Positions 63,949 through 64,000 of a stretch of DNA of 64,000 nt are shown here, piece after piece. A program made the translations under genes and the position numbers. The notes beneath the pieces were generated by a model. The model was not told where the DNA came from, searched no databases, and saw only the letters and a program-made list of their open reading frames with translations. Every line of letters begins with the position of its first letter. Position 1 is the stretch's first letter. The stretch comes from Pacificispira spongiicola (GTDB taxonomy: Bacteria; Pseudomonadota; Alphaproteobacteria; UBA8366; Aestuariispiraceae), in the NCBI RefSeq assembly GCF_012926505.1, contig NZ_JABBNT010000002.1, positions 682,001-746,000 on the forward strand, read 5' to 3'.

Positions 63949-64000
63949 TTACGAAAACCCCATACGCAACAGAACCACGCAGACGGTTCCGATGGCGACG
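63949..64000 (-). CDS. 3' end of a possible membrane protein gene
   Basis: Sixteen codons before a TAA on the minus strand read VAIGTVCVVLLRMGFS, a hydrophobic end like that of a transporter. The rest lies outside the window, so this may be chance. Confidence 0.3.
   Translation of the reverse strand, partial: VAIGTVCVVLLRMGFS

Overview
The window is a high-GC chromosomal segment from an alphaproteobacterium. Order Rhodospirillales or a relative is an inference, from GapR (DUF2312), a DUF3035/BamF-type lipoprotein, an Rrf2-led suf operon, and the gene order ftsZ-lpxC-bamD-recN-ligA. No rRNA, tRNA, CRISPR array or complete insertion sequence is visible. Most of the window is dense core genome with 4-base ATGA start/stop overlaps.

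Region 1 (1-941) is the 3' end of a TPR-type glycosyltransferase-like gene. Region 2 (942-27347, all plus strand) is a complete division and cell wall (dcw) cluster: mraZ, rsmH, ftsL, ftsI, murE, murF, mraY, murD, ftsW, murG, murC, murB, ddl, ftsQ, ftsA, ftsZ. It continues into lpxC, bamD, recN, ligA and a secreted subtilisin-type protease. The leader of mraZ carries three TGGGA repeats with 5-base spacers, the known MraZ operator layout. These genes make lipid II from UDP-MurNAc, build the septal synthase and its FtsA/FtsZ scaffold, and couple this to lipid A and outer-membrane protein assembly.

Region 3 (27415-36748) has gapR diverging from an anaerobic hemN preceded by a perfect FNR-type site, then a pair of M16 proteases, a DUF3035 lipoprotein, lspA, ileS and a PilZ-domain protein. 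Region 4 (36751-43064) is accessory metabolism: a zinc deacylase, a PAS_5 protein, a choline-dehydrogenase-like flavoenzyme, an ABM-domain protein, an MFS carrier, and a lower-GC DUF3800 gene. The DUF3800 gene sits behind a strong promoter and a tandem hairpin/terminator.

Region 5 (43068-54354, minus strand) is iron-sulfur and cysteine metabolism: rrf2-sufB-sufC-sufD-sufS-sufT-sufA under an IscR-like operator, a metallophosphoesterase, a cold-shock gene with a long leader, a 2Fe-2S ferredoxin, two more cysteine desulfurases and cysE. Region 6 (54568-58525) holds an alpha/beta hydrolase, anmK, tyrS, a TrmO-like gene and a cupin. Region 7 (58526-59590) is an AT-rich acquired patch with an abortive-infection-like gene interrupted by one in-frame TAA. 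Region 8 (59592-64000) holds a MarR-type regulator, a dispersed inverted repeat, and a 1.2-kb-codon fused 5-oxoprolinase/hydantoinase whose promoter contains a perfect palindrome.

No clearly novel multi-gene system is present. The best leads are the interrupted Abi-like gene, the small RNA or attenuator in front of DUF3800, the inverted repeat near 60.2 kb, and several well-defined operators.
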